A stretch of DNA of 64,000 nt from Tetracentron sinense. Taxonomy: Eukaryota; Streptophyta; Magnoliopsida; Trochodendrales; Trochodendraceae. A program made the position numbers and the translations under genes. Under the pieces are notes generated by a model. The model worked only from the letters and a program-made list of their open reading frames with translations, was not told the origin of the DNA and ran no database searches. The stretch is from NCBI GenBank assembly GCA_015143295.1, contig CM026551.1:12531330-12595329 (forward strand). Reading direction: 5' to 3'. Of the stretch, positions 30,950 through 42,499 are shown in pieces. Positions within the stretch are counted from its first letter, which is position 1, and each line of letters starts with the position of its first letter.

Positions 30950-32224
30950 GGTCTTCCTTAATTATATTTTGACGTGTCAAATCTGATTTCATGCATCGAT
31001 ATTCTCAAATTGCATCATCCTATATCTTGAGGCTTCGAATCCAACTTCATGCATAAAAGCTCTCCTCCGAAGTGCTACGTATATAACATCATTTTCATAT
31101 ATCCTGAAGTCTGCATCAGGCTTCATACAATAGCATTCTCAAAGATTCTGAAGTTTTGCATCAGGCTTCATCCAGCAAAATTCTCATATAACTCGAGACA
31201 TAGAATCCGACTTCATGCATCGATGTTCTCATATGGGTTTCGAGGAGTTAAGTGAGTCTCATAGGCATCATTCTTCAATGATCCCACCTTATAGGGTGTC
31301 ATATCGGGATTCACATTTCTCATTTTTTGAGGTGTTGCTTCAGCCTTCATGCAGCAACATTCTCATATATGTCAAGGCGTTAAATCGGACTTCATGCCTC
31401 ACCTTCTCATGGAATTTGCTAATATACATACATGAAACATGTATCCATCTATGAGAATTGTTAAATTGTTCAATATATTCATGTTTGTTTTCTCAGAAAT
31501 CCCGAAGGTCTTGTGGTAATATAAGTAAGTATTTTATCAAGTCGACTGGACAATCAACTTTTACACATTATATTTTGAAGTACCGTGTGAGGCCCCTGCA
31601 TCGGTCTTCATTAATTCATATTTAGAGGTGTGAAATTAGACTTCATGCATTGATATTCTCAAATTGTATTATCATATAATTATATCATAATATATTTCGA
31701 GGTTTCGAATTAGACTTCATTCATTGATGCTGTCATCCAAAGTGCTATGTCTGTAACAACATTCTCATATATCCCGAGGTGCTGCATCAGCCTTCATACA
31801 ACAATATTCTCATAGATTCTGATGTGTTACTTACATCAAGCTTCATGCAACACTCTCATACATCTGAAACTTCAAATCAGACTGCATGCATTGATGTTCT
31901 TATATTGGTTTCAAAGAGTTGAATGATTATCACAAGCATCGTTCCTCAATGATCCCACCATATAGGGTATCGTATTCGGCTTCATGCATCGACATTCCTA
32001 ATAGTTTGAAGTGTGGCATCAGGTTTCATAAAGCAACGTTCTCATATATCAAAGCATTTAATCAGACTTCATGCATCAACATTCTCATCCGAGGTTTTGC
32101 ATCAGACTTTATACTGTAATATTCTCATGTATCTCGAGACATCATATCAAACTTCATGCATTGATGTTCTCATATGGGTTTTAGGGAGTTCTCATATGGG
32201 TTTTATTGTCCCTGATATCCTTCA
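30950..32224. repeat. Field of degenerate short tandem repeats
   Basis: Phrases such as 'cttcatgcatcgatgttctc', 'ttctcatatatcc' and gcatcaggcttcat recur every 40-65 bases with many changes. They are never perfect, so the array is old. Short open frames across it are not genes. The same family occurs at 22081-22340 and in unit 2 at 58610-59850. Confidence 0.8.
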
Positions 32225-33957
32225 TCACGAATTTGGAGTTAGGCTCAAAGGAGTGTATGCCTGAGGTTTGTTATAGTCTCTCTTATCCTTGGTCACGAAT
32301 CCGAGGTCGAGCTCCAGATGAGTGCAGGAATGGGGTTTGTTATAGTCCCCCATATTCTTCGTCACAAATCCAAGCTCAAGGCCTAGAGGAATGCAGGAAT
32401 TGGGTTTGTTATGTGATCCCTCCTATTCTTCGTTATGAATTTGAGGTCGAGCTCTGGAGGAGTGCAGGACTGAGGTTTGTCATGGTCCCTAATCTCCTTC
32501 GTTAGGAATCCGAGGTCGAGGCCCGAAGGCAGTGTAGTCAAGGCGTCTAGGCGATGCCTAGGCGATGCCTAGGCGATTAGCCCCGGCTAGGCGAGGCGTT
32601 GCCTAGGCGTGGCCTAGGCGATAAATTTAATATAAATATATATATAATTATATATATATCACGTATATATATAACATCAAAAAGATCAAAACTCCACACC
32701 CACATTCCACAAAAACATAAAATAAAAAGTCTATTACAAGCATTCATCACATAATCAAAGACATGTTAACATAGTGGAGTATTAAACATTTCAAAATTTG
32801 GGCAAAATACTCAAATTTGTGTCATTGTCCATGTATAATATTAGGCAGAGCCCCCTACGATTGCCCGGGGGGGTGGCAGGGGGGGGGTGGCAGAGCCCCC
32901 TAATAATAGGCAGAGCCCCCTACGTTTTTTAGTGAAAAAAACGATTTAGAATTTTATTACTACTTCATTACATGTTTTTATATTTTTTATTTATTCATTG
33001 AGAAATTTTGGATTTTTTTTAAGCAAAAAAAAAAAAAAAAAAATTTTTTTTGTAGGATGGCGCCTAGAGGGGCGCCTAGGCGACCTAGGCCCAAAGTCGC
33101 CTAGGCGATGCCTTGACTACACTGCCCGAAGGAGTGAAGGACTAAGGTTTGTTATAGTCCCTCATATCCTTCGTCATGAATCCGAGGTCGTGGCCCAGAG
33201 GATTATAGGACTGAGATTTCTTGCAGTCCCTAATATCCTTCGTTTTGAATCTGAGGCCGAGGCCCGGAAGAATGCAGGACTGAGGTTCGTTTTGGTCCCT
33301 CATGTCTTTCATCACGAATCTGTGGTCGAGACATGGAGGAGTGCAGGACTGAAGTTTGTTATGGTGCATCATATCCTTCATCAAGAATCCGATGTGCATT
33401 ACCGCTCTCCGGAGGAGTGCAAGACTGAAGTTTGTTATGGTCCTTCATATCAGTCATCAAGAATCCGAGGTCGAGGCCAATAGTAGTGCAAGATTGAGGT
33501 TTGTTTTGATCCCTCATATCCTACGTGACAAATCAAAGGTGTATTACCGCCCTCCGGAGGAGTACTAGACTAAGTTTTGTTATGGTACCTTATATATTTC
33601 ATCACGAATTCGAGGCCCGGAGGAATGCAAGACTGAGGTTTGTTATGATCCCGCATATCATTCGTCACAAATCTGAGGTGCATTACTGCCTTTGGAGGAG
33701 TACAGGATTGAGGTTTTTATGATCCCTTGTATCCTTTGTCACGAATTTGAACACGAGGCCTAGAGGAGTGCAGGACTTGGGTTTTTTTTATAGTCCCTCA
33801 TATTCTTTATCATGAATTTGAGGTCGAGGTCTAGAAGAGAGCATGACTGAGGTTGTTATGGTCCTTAAGATCCTTCATCACGAACCGAGCCTGAAGGAAT
33901 GTAGGACTGAGGTTTATTATAGTCCCTTATATCTTTTGTCACGAATCCGAGGATGTG
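32225..33957. repeat. 69-bp tandem repeat (minisatellite), unit 1 array
   Basis: The monomer contains actgaggtttgttatagtcc, then 'ctcatatccttcgtcacgaa', then tccgaggtcgaggcccg and gaggagtgcagg. Most monomers are 69 bp, and some variants are 76 or 63 bp. Because 69 is 23 codons, frames stay open over several copies on both strands, for example 32998-33483 on plus, partly within the MITE. I count about fifteen monomers apart from the MITE inserted at 32530-33124. The copies are diverged but easily aligned. Confidence 0.92.
32530..33124. mobile_element. hAT-type MITE (595 bp), inserted after the duplication
   Basis: Inverted ends CAGTGTAGTCAAGGCG and GCCTTGACTACACTG are flanked by the 8-bp duplication cccgaagg (32522-32529 and 33125-33132). 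In unit 2 the same site is unoccupied, with a single cccgaagg at 60174-60181. The sub-terminal parts repeat cctaggcg. The inside is non-coding, with an AT-rich part, a G-rich part at 32862-32892 with runs of seven to nine G, three copies of ggcagagccccctaN, and a long A run near 33025. It is related by its ends to the MITE at 13348-14145 but differs inside. Confidence 0.95.
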
Positions 33958-34465
33958 TGTCACGACCCAAATTCCCCCTTAGAAGTTTAGGAGACTTTGG
34001 CTCGTGACTTGACTTGTCATATCAACCATCCCTGCACAATAACAAGGCAAACTACAACGGAAGCTAACAAAATTTTTCTTTTTATATAACATGATTGTAT
34101 TCCAAGAGTTTGTACAGAATAACAAAGTAAAGAACGAACAACCTCGCTCAACAAAAACTTTATGCATGACACTAGCTCACATCGCTCAATAGTATGCCTC
34201 CTAAAACCACCTGTTAAGAACTTTCGTAAAAAACAAAGTATCTTATGATGTCTTATAAGTCTTCTGAGTCTTATGAACTTTATGAGTTCTTATGAGTCTT
34301 ATGAGCTTTATAAGCCTTATGAGCGTATAATTTGTAGAGGCTTATGAGATGATCTTCGACTTGATCCTTATGAACTTATGAATCGATCTTAGACTTATGA
34401 GTTTCTTATGAGAGCCTTGCGAGGCTTATGATCCTTAGAGATTTGTGAACCAATCTTGGACTTGA
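33958..34465 (-). mobile_element. Ty3/gypsy-like LTR fragments, fused by deletion
   Basis: The plus strand begins TGTCACGACCC at 33958, the complement of a typical LTR end. By comparison with unit 2, 33958-34208 is the end of one LTR (60992 on) and 34209-34465 is the inner part of a second one (62812 on). About 1.56 kb between them is missing in unit 1. The second part consists of a degenerate 10-base repeat (cttatgagt). Non-coding. Confidence 0.65.
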
Positions 34466-35137
34466 TCCTTTTTTTTTCTGATCAATAATGAAATTTTATT
34501 AAGAAAAAAGAGAAAATAAGATACGCAAGCACGCCTACGGGTTTACAAGCATGTAAACTCGTCCCCTGAGCAGCCACCAAGGGGGCCTCCCCATCTAGAG
34601 AAATGAAAACTAATACAAAATACCCTGGATACGCTCGCAGATTCTAGGCACTGTTGACGATACATCTTCAAAAACCCTGTTGTTTCTCTCTTTCCATAGA
34701 GTCCACGAGATAGTTCTAGGGAGAGCTCCCCAGATCTCCTCCCAAACCTCCTCTCCTCGTTCCCGTTTCCAACAGTCTAGGAGCTTTCTAAAAGAGGAGG
34801 GGAGGACCCCACGCACTCCCAATCTGGATAGGAAAGAGATCCACACTCTACCACTAATGGCAATGCAGAAGGAGATGATCCATTGATCCTCTTCTCCATA
34901 ACACATACCACATCTATTTAGCCCCCCAAAACAAGCTTCATCTCTATGTTTGCAGCGGGTCCATGTGAGAATTTTAGCCAAAGAAGGATAACACTCGAAA
35001 AAAGAGACTTTGTGGGGTGATGGCATTTTTTCCACACCACCCTATTGAGGATACCAACTTCCCTGAGGATGTGACACGGACTGAAAACAACTAGCTACCG
35101 GTGAACCGCTTGGGGGTGGATTCTAGACCAAGGATCA
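34466..35137 (-). pseudogene. LINE ORF2 end, minus strand, at the duplication joint (unit 1)
   Basis: The poly-A tail appears as a T run at 34469-34477. Minus-strand reading from 35035 to 34610 gives the plant LINE end: a degenerate Cys/His region (CGMCYGEEDQ), FLSRLGVRGVLPSSFRKLLD, then SWTLWKERNNRVFEDVSS. The full-length form of this stretch, with intact spacing, is in unit 2 (63218-63535). Sequence similarity to unit 2 stops near 35131, where the plus-strand LINE of unit 2 begins. Confidence 0.88.
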
Positions 35138-35750
35138 GAGCAACAATGCTTTTTAGAAGATTTGGAAACTTAAGATTCTCTCGAAGGTACAGGCTTTCAT
35201 TTGGGCTGCCTCTCTAAACAAAGTTCTCACTGTGGATCACTTAAGGCATAGGGGAATGGTCATTCCCAATAGATGTGTAATGTGCAGGCAAGCGGAGGAG
35301 AATGTACATCATCTTTTCCTTCATTGCCCGTAAGTGCAGGTTATTTAGAATCTTTATTTGGGCCTTTTTGGGATGAGCTGGGTTTCGCAAGGGGGTTTGG
35401 GGGAAGTGGTGTTGGGATGACCCAAAGGTGTGTTCAACAGGAAAGGGAATGAGGTGTGGAAGATGCTTCCGGAGGCGATTTGTTGGGGTGTAGAGGGAAC
35501 GAAATAGTAGAATTTTTGAAGATAAGGAAGAGTCGATTCCCAAAGTCATCCTAAAGATCGGGTGGTTGTTATTTTCTTGGTCTTCTGTCTTAGCTGATTT
35601 TAAGCAGGTTCATTGGTCTGATTTTCTGTATAGCTGGTCAAGTATCTTCGGTTGACTTTTTTTTTTTTTTTTTTCTGGGCGATGTTCCTTGCATCGTTTG
35701 TATATTCTTGCACTTTAATAAAATGTTCTCGTTATCTATCAAAAAAAAAA
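35138..35750 (+). mobile_element. LINE 3' end, unit 2 copy
   Basis: This copy of 9872-10500 holds the last part of the zf-RVT coding region (FIWAASLNKV), 3' untranslated sequence, taataaaatg and a 10-base A run at 35741-35750. It has one copy of the 53-bp piece duplicated in unit 1, and a poly-T run at 35659-35674 that unit 1 has in shorter form. Confidence 0.92.
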
Positions 35751-37096
35751 GAACATGAAGAACATAAGATAACGGCATAGATGGGGTAGCAGAGATGCTA
35801 CCCTTACCAGCAATAGAAGAATAAGACTCATCAACGATTCTAACTTTGTCTCTACCAGAGCAAATATGATAGGAGGCAAACAAAGATGTCATACTAATCA
35901 TGTGATCCGAGGCCCATGAATCAATAATCCAGGGGCGAGTAGATGTGGAGACAGATGCATTAAAAGCCGAAGCTGATGTACCTGAGTGAGCAAACGAGGA
36001 TGTGGAAGATGTACCCGACTGCTCTAACTGACCCATAAAGCGCCAGAATGCCTCTATCTCAGCACGGGAAAGGCTAAGGCTGTTAGAAGATGACGATGCA
36101 CCAGATGTAAGAGTGGGAGCTAAATCAGAGGTAATTGAGTGAGCACTAGAGCCTCCACCACGACCACCACCATGGCCGTTGCGACCTCCACCTCTCTACT
36201 GTAGGCGACCATGGAGGTCCCAACAAGTCTCACGACTGTGTCGAGTGCGACCACAATGGTCACACTTCAGCCGGTCTCTCTCATCACCAGCGTTTCCTGA
36301 CCTACCACCTCCCTTGCTTCCACGAAAACTATCACGGCCTCCACGTTGTGACCATGAAGAAAGAGTAGATTGCTCTAGAGAAGAAGGTTGCATGTTATTC
36401 CGGCGACGTTCCTCCCTGTGGAGAATGTAATATGCCTCAGTGATTGACGGAAGGGGCTCATTCCCAAAAATCTGAACACAGATTTGCTCATACTCGGGGT
36501 TAAGGCCGGCCAACAACTCATAGACCCTGAGTCGTATACATATGAAACATGTCAAATTCTTCCCACAGACGGCGAAGAGTAGAGTATTACGTGGCCAGAG
36601 AAGTATCACCTTGTCTCTGTTGCACAATACACTGGCGCAACTCATAAGCTCTAGCATGTGTGCCCCCCCCCCCCTCAGAGTAAGTCTGCTTCACAGCATC
36701 CCATATCTCCTGGGCTTTGGAGAGAAGGATATATCCATTGCTAAGATCCGAAATCCTGGAGTGGAGAAGCCATGACATGACTGTGGCGTTCTCGGCTTGC
36801 CATTTCTTTAAATTAGGATTGGTAGCCGGAGGCTTCTTACTCTTGCCAGTTAAGTACTGCGTCTTACCCTTCCCTATTATGAACAACATGATCGATTGAG
36901 ACCATGCAAGATAATTGTTGCCATTCAACTTCACGGTAGTGATTTGAAGACTAGGGGAGTCACCATGTCGCAAATGCAAGTAACTATCATTAGAAGTCGG
37001 AGCTCGGGAAGATTGAGTAACCTCGGAATCGCCATCTTTTGTCAACCAAGGACTGCTTTGCACAAATCCAGCCCCTGAACACACTAATAGCACGTA
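35751..37096 (-). pseudogene. copia gag and protease, unit 2 copy
   Basis: The frame is more open than in unit 1. From 37093 it runs without a stop through QSSPWLTKDGDSE, LNGNNYLAWSQSI and AVKQTYSEGGGG to about 36590, then after a frameshift through LLAGLNPEYEQI to the zinc knuckle CDHCGRTRHSRETC (about 36260). The protease signature at about 35920 reads DSWASDHM. The family's DSG/DTG active-site glycine is tryptophan here, so the protease would be inactive even if made. The C run at 36663-36674 is three bases longer than in unit 1. Pol is absent, because the duplication starts inside the nested LINE. Confidence 0.88.
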
Positions 37097-37710
37097 TTAC
37101 AGGGTTCTACAACCCAAAAATAAGAAATACCAATGGTCCAACGACCAAAAAACACCGCAAAGGTAAGTGAACACCTCCTCAAACACCTTGAGGGCACCAT
37201 CCAAACTTCATCATATAGCATTCATAATCCATCCAAACATCATCCATGAAGGTTAGAATGCGAAAAAGGAGAAAAAAAACCCAAAAAACAGCATATGCCG
37301 GAAAATATAGAGGAGAAAAAAGCTCGTCGGAGCTCCGATGAGATTCTGATCGCCGGGAAACTGGAACCAAAGGGTCCGAAATTTTGAGGGGGATTTTTCG
37401 CTACCAATTTCCCCAAGTTAAATCATCCCCTCTGCAAGGAGAATTTTTGATTGGTTCGCAAGAGGATTTTTCATAATTTTTTTACAAAAAAAATCTCAAA
37501 AACTCACTTAAAAGCTCCAATAAATCTAAAAAAAATCACTACAATTCTTCTAAATAGTAGATCTACCATATCCTAGGAAAAAAACACACAAAAAATTACC
37601 CTTGGATGATGTCATACCGACGCCATCATGACGTCAGCCGTACGACTGCTGACGTCAGCAGCTGTCGGCAGGTTTGTTCTTCTTCTCGCTCTTCCTTTGT
37701 GCTTTGAGAT
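37097..37710 (-). other. copia leader, unit 2 copy
   Basis: This corresponds to 11811-12426. It is non-coding and includes the self-complementary gacgtcagc region near 37630-37665. Confidence 0.6.
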
Positions 37711-37722
37711 GCTCTAATACCA
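37711..37722 (-). promoter_or_regulatory. Primer-binding site, unit 2, one mutation
   Basis: On the minus strand it reads TGGTATTAGAGC, differing at one base from the unit 1 site TGGTATCAGAGC. The change is C to T on the element strand. Confidence 0.9.
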
Positions 37723-37886
37723 AGTGGAATTCCTTGAGGTTAGGTTTTAGGGTTTGAAGGAGGAAGAAGAAGAAGAAGAGAAAGAGGAAAAGAGTAGAGA
37801 ATTTAATGTTTCTCTCTCTATTATATTCTATTAATAGGTAGGGTTACAAGTATGCCCCTAATTACAAGAATGCTTAATATTCTACA
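37723..37886 (-). repeat. copia 5' LTR, unit 2 copy
   Basis: This 164-bp copy of 12439-12599 is followed by taaat (37887-37891). No partner 3' LTR exists in unit 2. Confidence 0.92.
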
Positions 37887-37891
37887 TAAAT

Positions 37892-39740
37892 AAGGTTTAT
37901 TATGTTTCATGCTTAAAAAAAAACGGAATTAGCTGGAAGTTGGCTCGAGCTAGATAATCTTGTTGGAAGCGAGAAAAGTTGGTTGGATGGGAGAATGCAA
38001 TTTTGAGCAACAGAAGAGTTCCCGAATGCAACTCGCTGAAAGCGAGAATAATCTCGCTCAGGCGAGAATGTCCCGAATGCAACTTGCTTGAAGCGAGAAT
38101 AACTTTGCTCGAGCGAGTTGTGCATAATAAAATTAGAAAGTGCTTTTTATAGTCATGGAAACGTGTGGGGTTACAATTTTAGCCCTATAAATAGTCCTTA
38201 AAAAATTATTTAGTAGATTAGGGTTTACTAATTAACCGCTTTAGAACTTGAGAGAGAGGAAGATCTAGGGTTTTGAGCATGGTTCAAAAACCTGAAAACT
38301 CGACCCGACTCGAAAATTAGCTGAGTCGTGTAACTCGGAAAACTTGGAAAAAAAACTGGACTCGATTTAACTCAGAATATATATGTACCAATTAGGCACT
38401 TACCAATTTGTTGAATTTTATCCAAGATTGAATCACAAGTAACTTGAAAAACCTGGGTTAAAAGAACCCAAAGTAGGCTGGTTTTGCAGTCTCAAACCTA
38501 AAACTAGGTTTAATAGAACCCATAGTAGGTTGGTTTTGCAGCCCCAAAAAAATTTGATGCAAAAGCAGTGTGACGTTCAAGTATAAGTTTTTTTTTTTTA
38601 AAATGAAAATGATAAAAATTACCCTTTCATGACCTTACCTAGTCTAGCGAGTTGAAAAACTTTACTCGACCGAGTCACCTGAGTAACTCACCAAATAGTG
38701 TCTCCTTCAAGTTTTAAGGTGACTCAACTTGAAACTTTGTCAAGTTGAGTAACTCGGCCGAGTTACTCGGGTGTAGTGTTGTCAAGGCGTCTAGGCGATG
38801 CCTAGGCGACGCCCAGGCAATAAAAATAATTAAGTTATATTTATATATATTAAATATATTTATATGTAATATTAGTATATACACATTATATAAATAATAG
38901 ATACATAATTAGTTTGAAGTTTTCTAACTTTTAAGGTGATTTTGAGTGTTGATTTTGGATGTTGCTTTTATAGTTTAAATGCACCCATCTATATCTAAGA
39001 TAGTGTTTTTAGACTTTAAAAGAGGGTTTTAAAATAGGGTTTAAAATTGAAAATGTTTAACTTAACGCCGCCGCATTCCACTATAGAGGAATGTGCGGTC
39101 CTCATTGGTCCATGTCCCCCTTCTTAACACCCATTAGTTACGGTTAAGATTCACTGATCCCTAGGGTTAAGCAATCTAACCATAGTTTTTGAAAAAAAAA
39201 ATATTAACTTTAATTTTCTTAAGCATAACCATAGTTAGAGGGGTATTAAAAGGGACACGTGGACACAACATTTGACTACATAATCAAATGCGTGGTGATC
39301 ATTACCCCATTTAAAATATGGTTTAAAAGAGGGTTTTAAATGAGTTTTTAAAATAGGATTTTAAAGGAGGGTTGAAAAGAGGTTAATAGAAGCAATTTTG
39401 TATGGACTGCCTAGGTGATCGCCTAGTGCCTAGATGCCTAGGTAGCATCCAGTGACTTTCGCCCGCCTAGATGGGCGCCTAGGCGGTTGAGGCCCAAAAA
39501 ATGCCAAGTCGTCGCCTAGGTGACGCCTTGACTACACTGCTCGGGTGACTTGTTGAGTTTTTTTCTAAAAGGAGAAAAGGTTTTGGAAGAGGAAGGGGAT
39601 CGTGATCAAGGGCGTTCTTCTCGGCAGATCCTTGGTTTTTGTTCTTCGATTCGTAGATTCATCATCGGTAGTCTTTCGTAATAATTGAAATTATAGGTAT
39701 ATTCATAGGTAATTGTCTCATATGTAGTCTTTGACAATTC
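37892..39740 (+). repeat. Degenerate LTR-like sequence with nested MITEs, unit 2
   Basis: This matches 12605-14340. The ACTCG-rich element spans about 38279-39560. Bases 38393-38540 are extra compared with unit 1. They contain two copies of gttttgcag flanking the difference, so unit 1 probably lost this piece between the short repeats. Confidence 0.5.
38774..39539. mobile_element. hAT-type MITE, unit 2 copy of the older insertion (766 bp)
   Basis: It has the same ctcgggtg duplication as in unit 1 (38766-38773 and 39540-39547). The first base is now T (TAGTGTTGTCAAGG) while the right end keeps CACTG. It is 32 bp shorter than the unit 1 copy. Confidence 0.92.
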
Positions 39741-40839
39741 CTCCTTATCCTTGGATAAGATTAGGCAGCAGATTTGAAACCTCTTGTTTGATTGCACTTC
39801 AATCAGAGACAATTTCGAGGAGTCAGGGGTTTCAAGTCTCCTTGCTTAATTTTCACTTTTTGCGGATGCTGTGGGAGATTCAAATTTTGCTTTCTTTTTC
39901 TAACAGTCATGTTTTTCTCGAGGAGTCAGGGGTTTCAAGTCTAATTATTGATAAAAGAAAACTGAAATTATAAGGTGTTTTCTAATCTAGTAGGTGTGAA
40001 GAATTCCAAAGAGGCATATGCTAGAGTTCTTTTCTAGGTCATCAATTTTACAAAGAACATATCAAAAGCTCACTGGTGTTGAAGAGAACTCTTTAGGTGC
40101 TGTAACATAAGGCCAACCAAAAATACTAAGGTTGTAGATTAGCGAACATGTATCACAGGCTCAGGCAAACAACAACGCCAATCCAATAGTAGGTAGCAAA
40201 CTCTCTTCCTCAATTGTTTAATTTACTTTTATACGATGAAATCTTAGGTATCCTTAAGAAAGGAAGATGTTTCTTTGCTAACTAATTTACTTTTCTGTGC
40301 GATAGTAAGACAGGAGTTGGATTTAATTACTTTGGTATTACTAAAACTTGCTACCATTTCTACTGAGGGGCTTAATTTACTTTATGAAACATCTCATATT
40401 TTTATCAATACCTAGTAATTTTTTTTATCCTACATTGGACTTTGTTGATACTGATTTGTTTGGCCTATGCAGGGAGCTTCAATACCGGAATGTTTGAATG
40501 GGAAATGTTTTTGGATATCCCTAGCAAGCCCAGTTAGTTCAGAAGATATGGCTTTCCCTGGATCAGGTGCACACCGTCATGCGTAAGATATATCTAGACT
40601 TTCGTTATGGTATGGTTTTGAAAAATTGGAGGGAGAGTTGGACTTTATTACTTGCATGGTAGCACTTACATTTTACCCTGGTGTTTCTGGAAGAACCCCT
40701 ATAACTCTTGGTGTGGTACAAAGCTTATTTTAGAAATATGTTATTTATTTGTCTTTTATTCTTTATTCACGACTAACTATATATATATATATATATAGTG
40801 TGTCCAGTTTTTCATATTTGTGGAAATATCATGGTCTGG
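39741..40839 (+). other. Unassigned sequence with exon-like piece, unit 2
   Basis: This is the copy of 14345-15649, without the 260 bp at 14735-14985. The exon-like piece is 40473-40586 (IPECLNGKCFWI to GAHRHA, TAA). No gene is recognised. Confidence 0.35.
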
Positions 40840-42150
40840 AAAATACTGTATCTCTGATAAAAGAGAGAATAAGTCTAACTGTTTTGAACTACATAAATAA
40901 ATCTACTGTTAACGATGGCCTGATTTCATTGGAGACTCTAGAGTTATACAAGTACTATAGTAGTTAACAATCTACTGTTAACTATTGTGAAGTATTAGTA
41001 GGACTCGAGTCATGCTGAATATTTGCAAAAAATATTAATATAAGATGTTTTTATTCAATTAGGAAAATACCCCAAAGCTCCTTATCAAAACCTTGTTAGT
41101 TGTTACCTAGGTATAGGCATGGTTATCAATTTTGACATGAACATTGGCACTTCAGCACCCTCACGGCTGAGAAAAACAGTATGCTGGTATTATTCATATT
41201 TTGTAAACTGTTGATTTACTGATAGAAAGAAGTGATGTATAGATTTAAATATAATGGCCGAAGAAAGTAACAAAAAATATGACTTTTTAGATATTTAGTG
41301 TGAATATCCTCAATGAAATTGGTTAGCAATTGGACATGGTAGCCTTTTTTTTTTGTTTGGTACTGTCTGGGACTCTTGACATACAGTCCTAAAAGTACCA
41401 ATACCTAGTACAAGTTACACACGAGTACTTCATCCAAGTGGCGTGTGTAGGTAACATGGCTCAATTCCGGTGTCTGAAATTGACTATTGCTATGTCAACT
41501 AGACCATGAAGTGATACTAACCTCCTAGGAACTTCTTGTAATGATGATTCTACTTGCTGCTCCCTCAAAATTAAGTTTCAGGATTCCTTTAGGAATAGGG
41601 GTTTATATATTGAGCTTTTCTTGAGGGCCTTAGAACTCACTCATGCTAGCAATTGACTAATAGCTGGATTTGCTCAAGTCTCATTAGACCAAGGTTGCGG
41701 AAATGCTCTTTTCTCCATATGCGTCCTTACGCCACCTCATTAATTTATTTCATGAATGGCAAACCCTGATATTTTTGTCTATTTAGACTAGGAGCAGACT
41801 GATGAAAGAACATGTAAGTCATGGGACAAGTTTAACCTAAGAATCTACAACCACCCATTATGTATTGATACTGTATGTTCCACATACAATAGTCGTCATC
41901 CACAACAAAAATAAACCAACTAGTGTATACTATTACCCTTAAACAAAAGCATATATAAGCAATGGATAATTATTGTTTTAATGTTCCCACTTGTTATGCA
42001 CAATAGTCTATCTATTGATATATCCTTCTTTGTTGACTAAGCACAAAGCTTTCCCTTGTTGGAGCATACATGCTCCAGATCTGCCTAACGCGGTTCAAGT
42101 ATCACGTCCATCCTTGCAAATGTTAAAGCGAGGTTGATCGACTTTTGATG
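40840..42150. repeat. Repeated block, copy in unit 2
   Basis: This corresponds to 15650-17000 and 2521-3905. A short stretch containing 'tagcaccttccatgtcctcc', present in the other two copies, is missing at about 41813, so it was lost in unit 2. Confidence 0.8.
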
Positions 42151-42499
42151 CTGAGGGCAATCAAGCGTGTTCATCGTCGAAAGGCAGAGCAATGGCAATG
42201 GGGTGTTCATTTTCTTATCAGTCATTCCCTCTGTGGGTAGTAGGAGGTGTTGGATCATATTTCCCACGGGAAGAAATGGATTCGGATGGTGTTGGGGGGG
42301 GGGTACTGGAAACGTTGAAATCAATCTCTCCTAATCAAAATAAAGTTGCATCTCCTTTCTTATGATCTCCACAGATTCATTGAGAACCAGAGTTGAGAAA
42401 ATGGCTGATACTGAGGCCACAACCACCTCTTCCCCAATGAACACATTTCTGCCATTAGTTGCAAAGAATCCCCTTCCAGTGGGTTGGTGGGATATAACC
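42151..42499 (+). other. Unassigned spacer left of the solo LTR, unit 2
   Basis: This is the copy of 17001-17345, including the partial 230-bp repeat from 42395. A G run at 42294-42302 is longer than in unit 1. Confidence 0.45.

Larger units (their letters stand above)
9872..35137. repeat. Tandem segmental duplication, unit 1 (25,266 bp)
   Basis: The sequence from gagcaacaatgc at 9872 is met again at 35138, and from there almost every landmark of unit 1 recurs in the same order and direction: LINE tail, copia gag, LTR, MITE, solo LTR, ROP exon, RLK exon, 38-bp hairpin, 69-bp repeat, gypsy-like LTR fragment and minus-strand LINE. The offset begins at 25,266 and wanders between about 24,090 and 28,610 because of indels. 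The join at 35131-35138 puts a minus-strand LINE next to a plus-strand LINE, with no obvious shared sequence at the joint. Confidence 0.95.

Noticed and set aside
30950-33957. CRISPR-like array
   Set aside because: Repeats are contiguous, degenerate and without unique spacers of fixed length, in a plant genome. It is a minisatellite.
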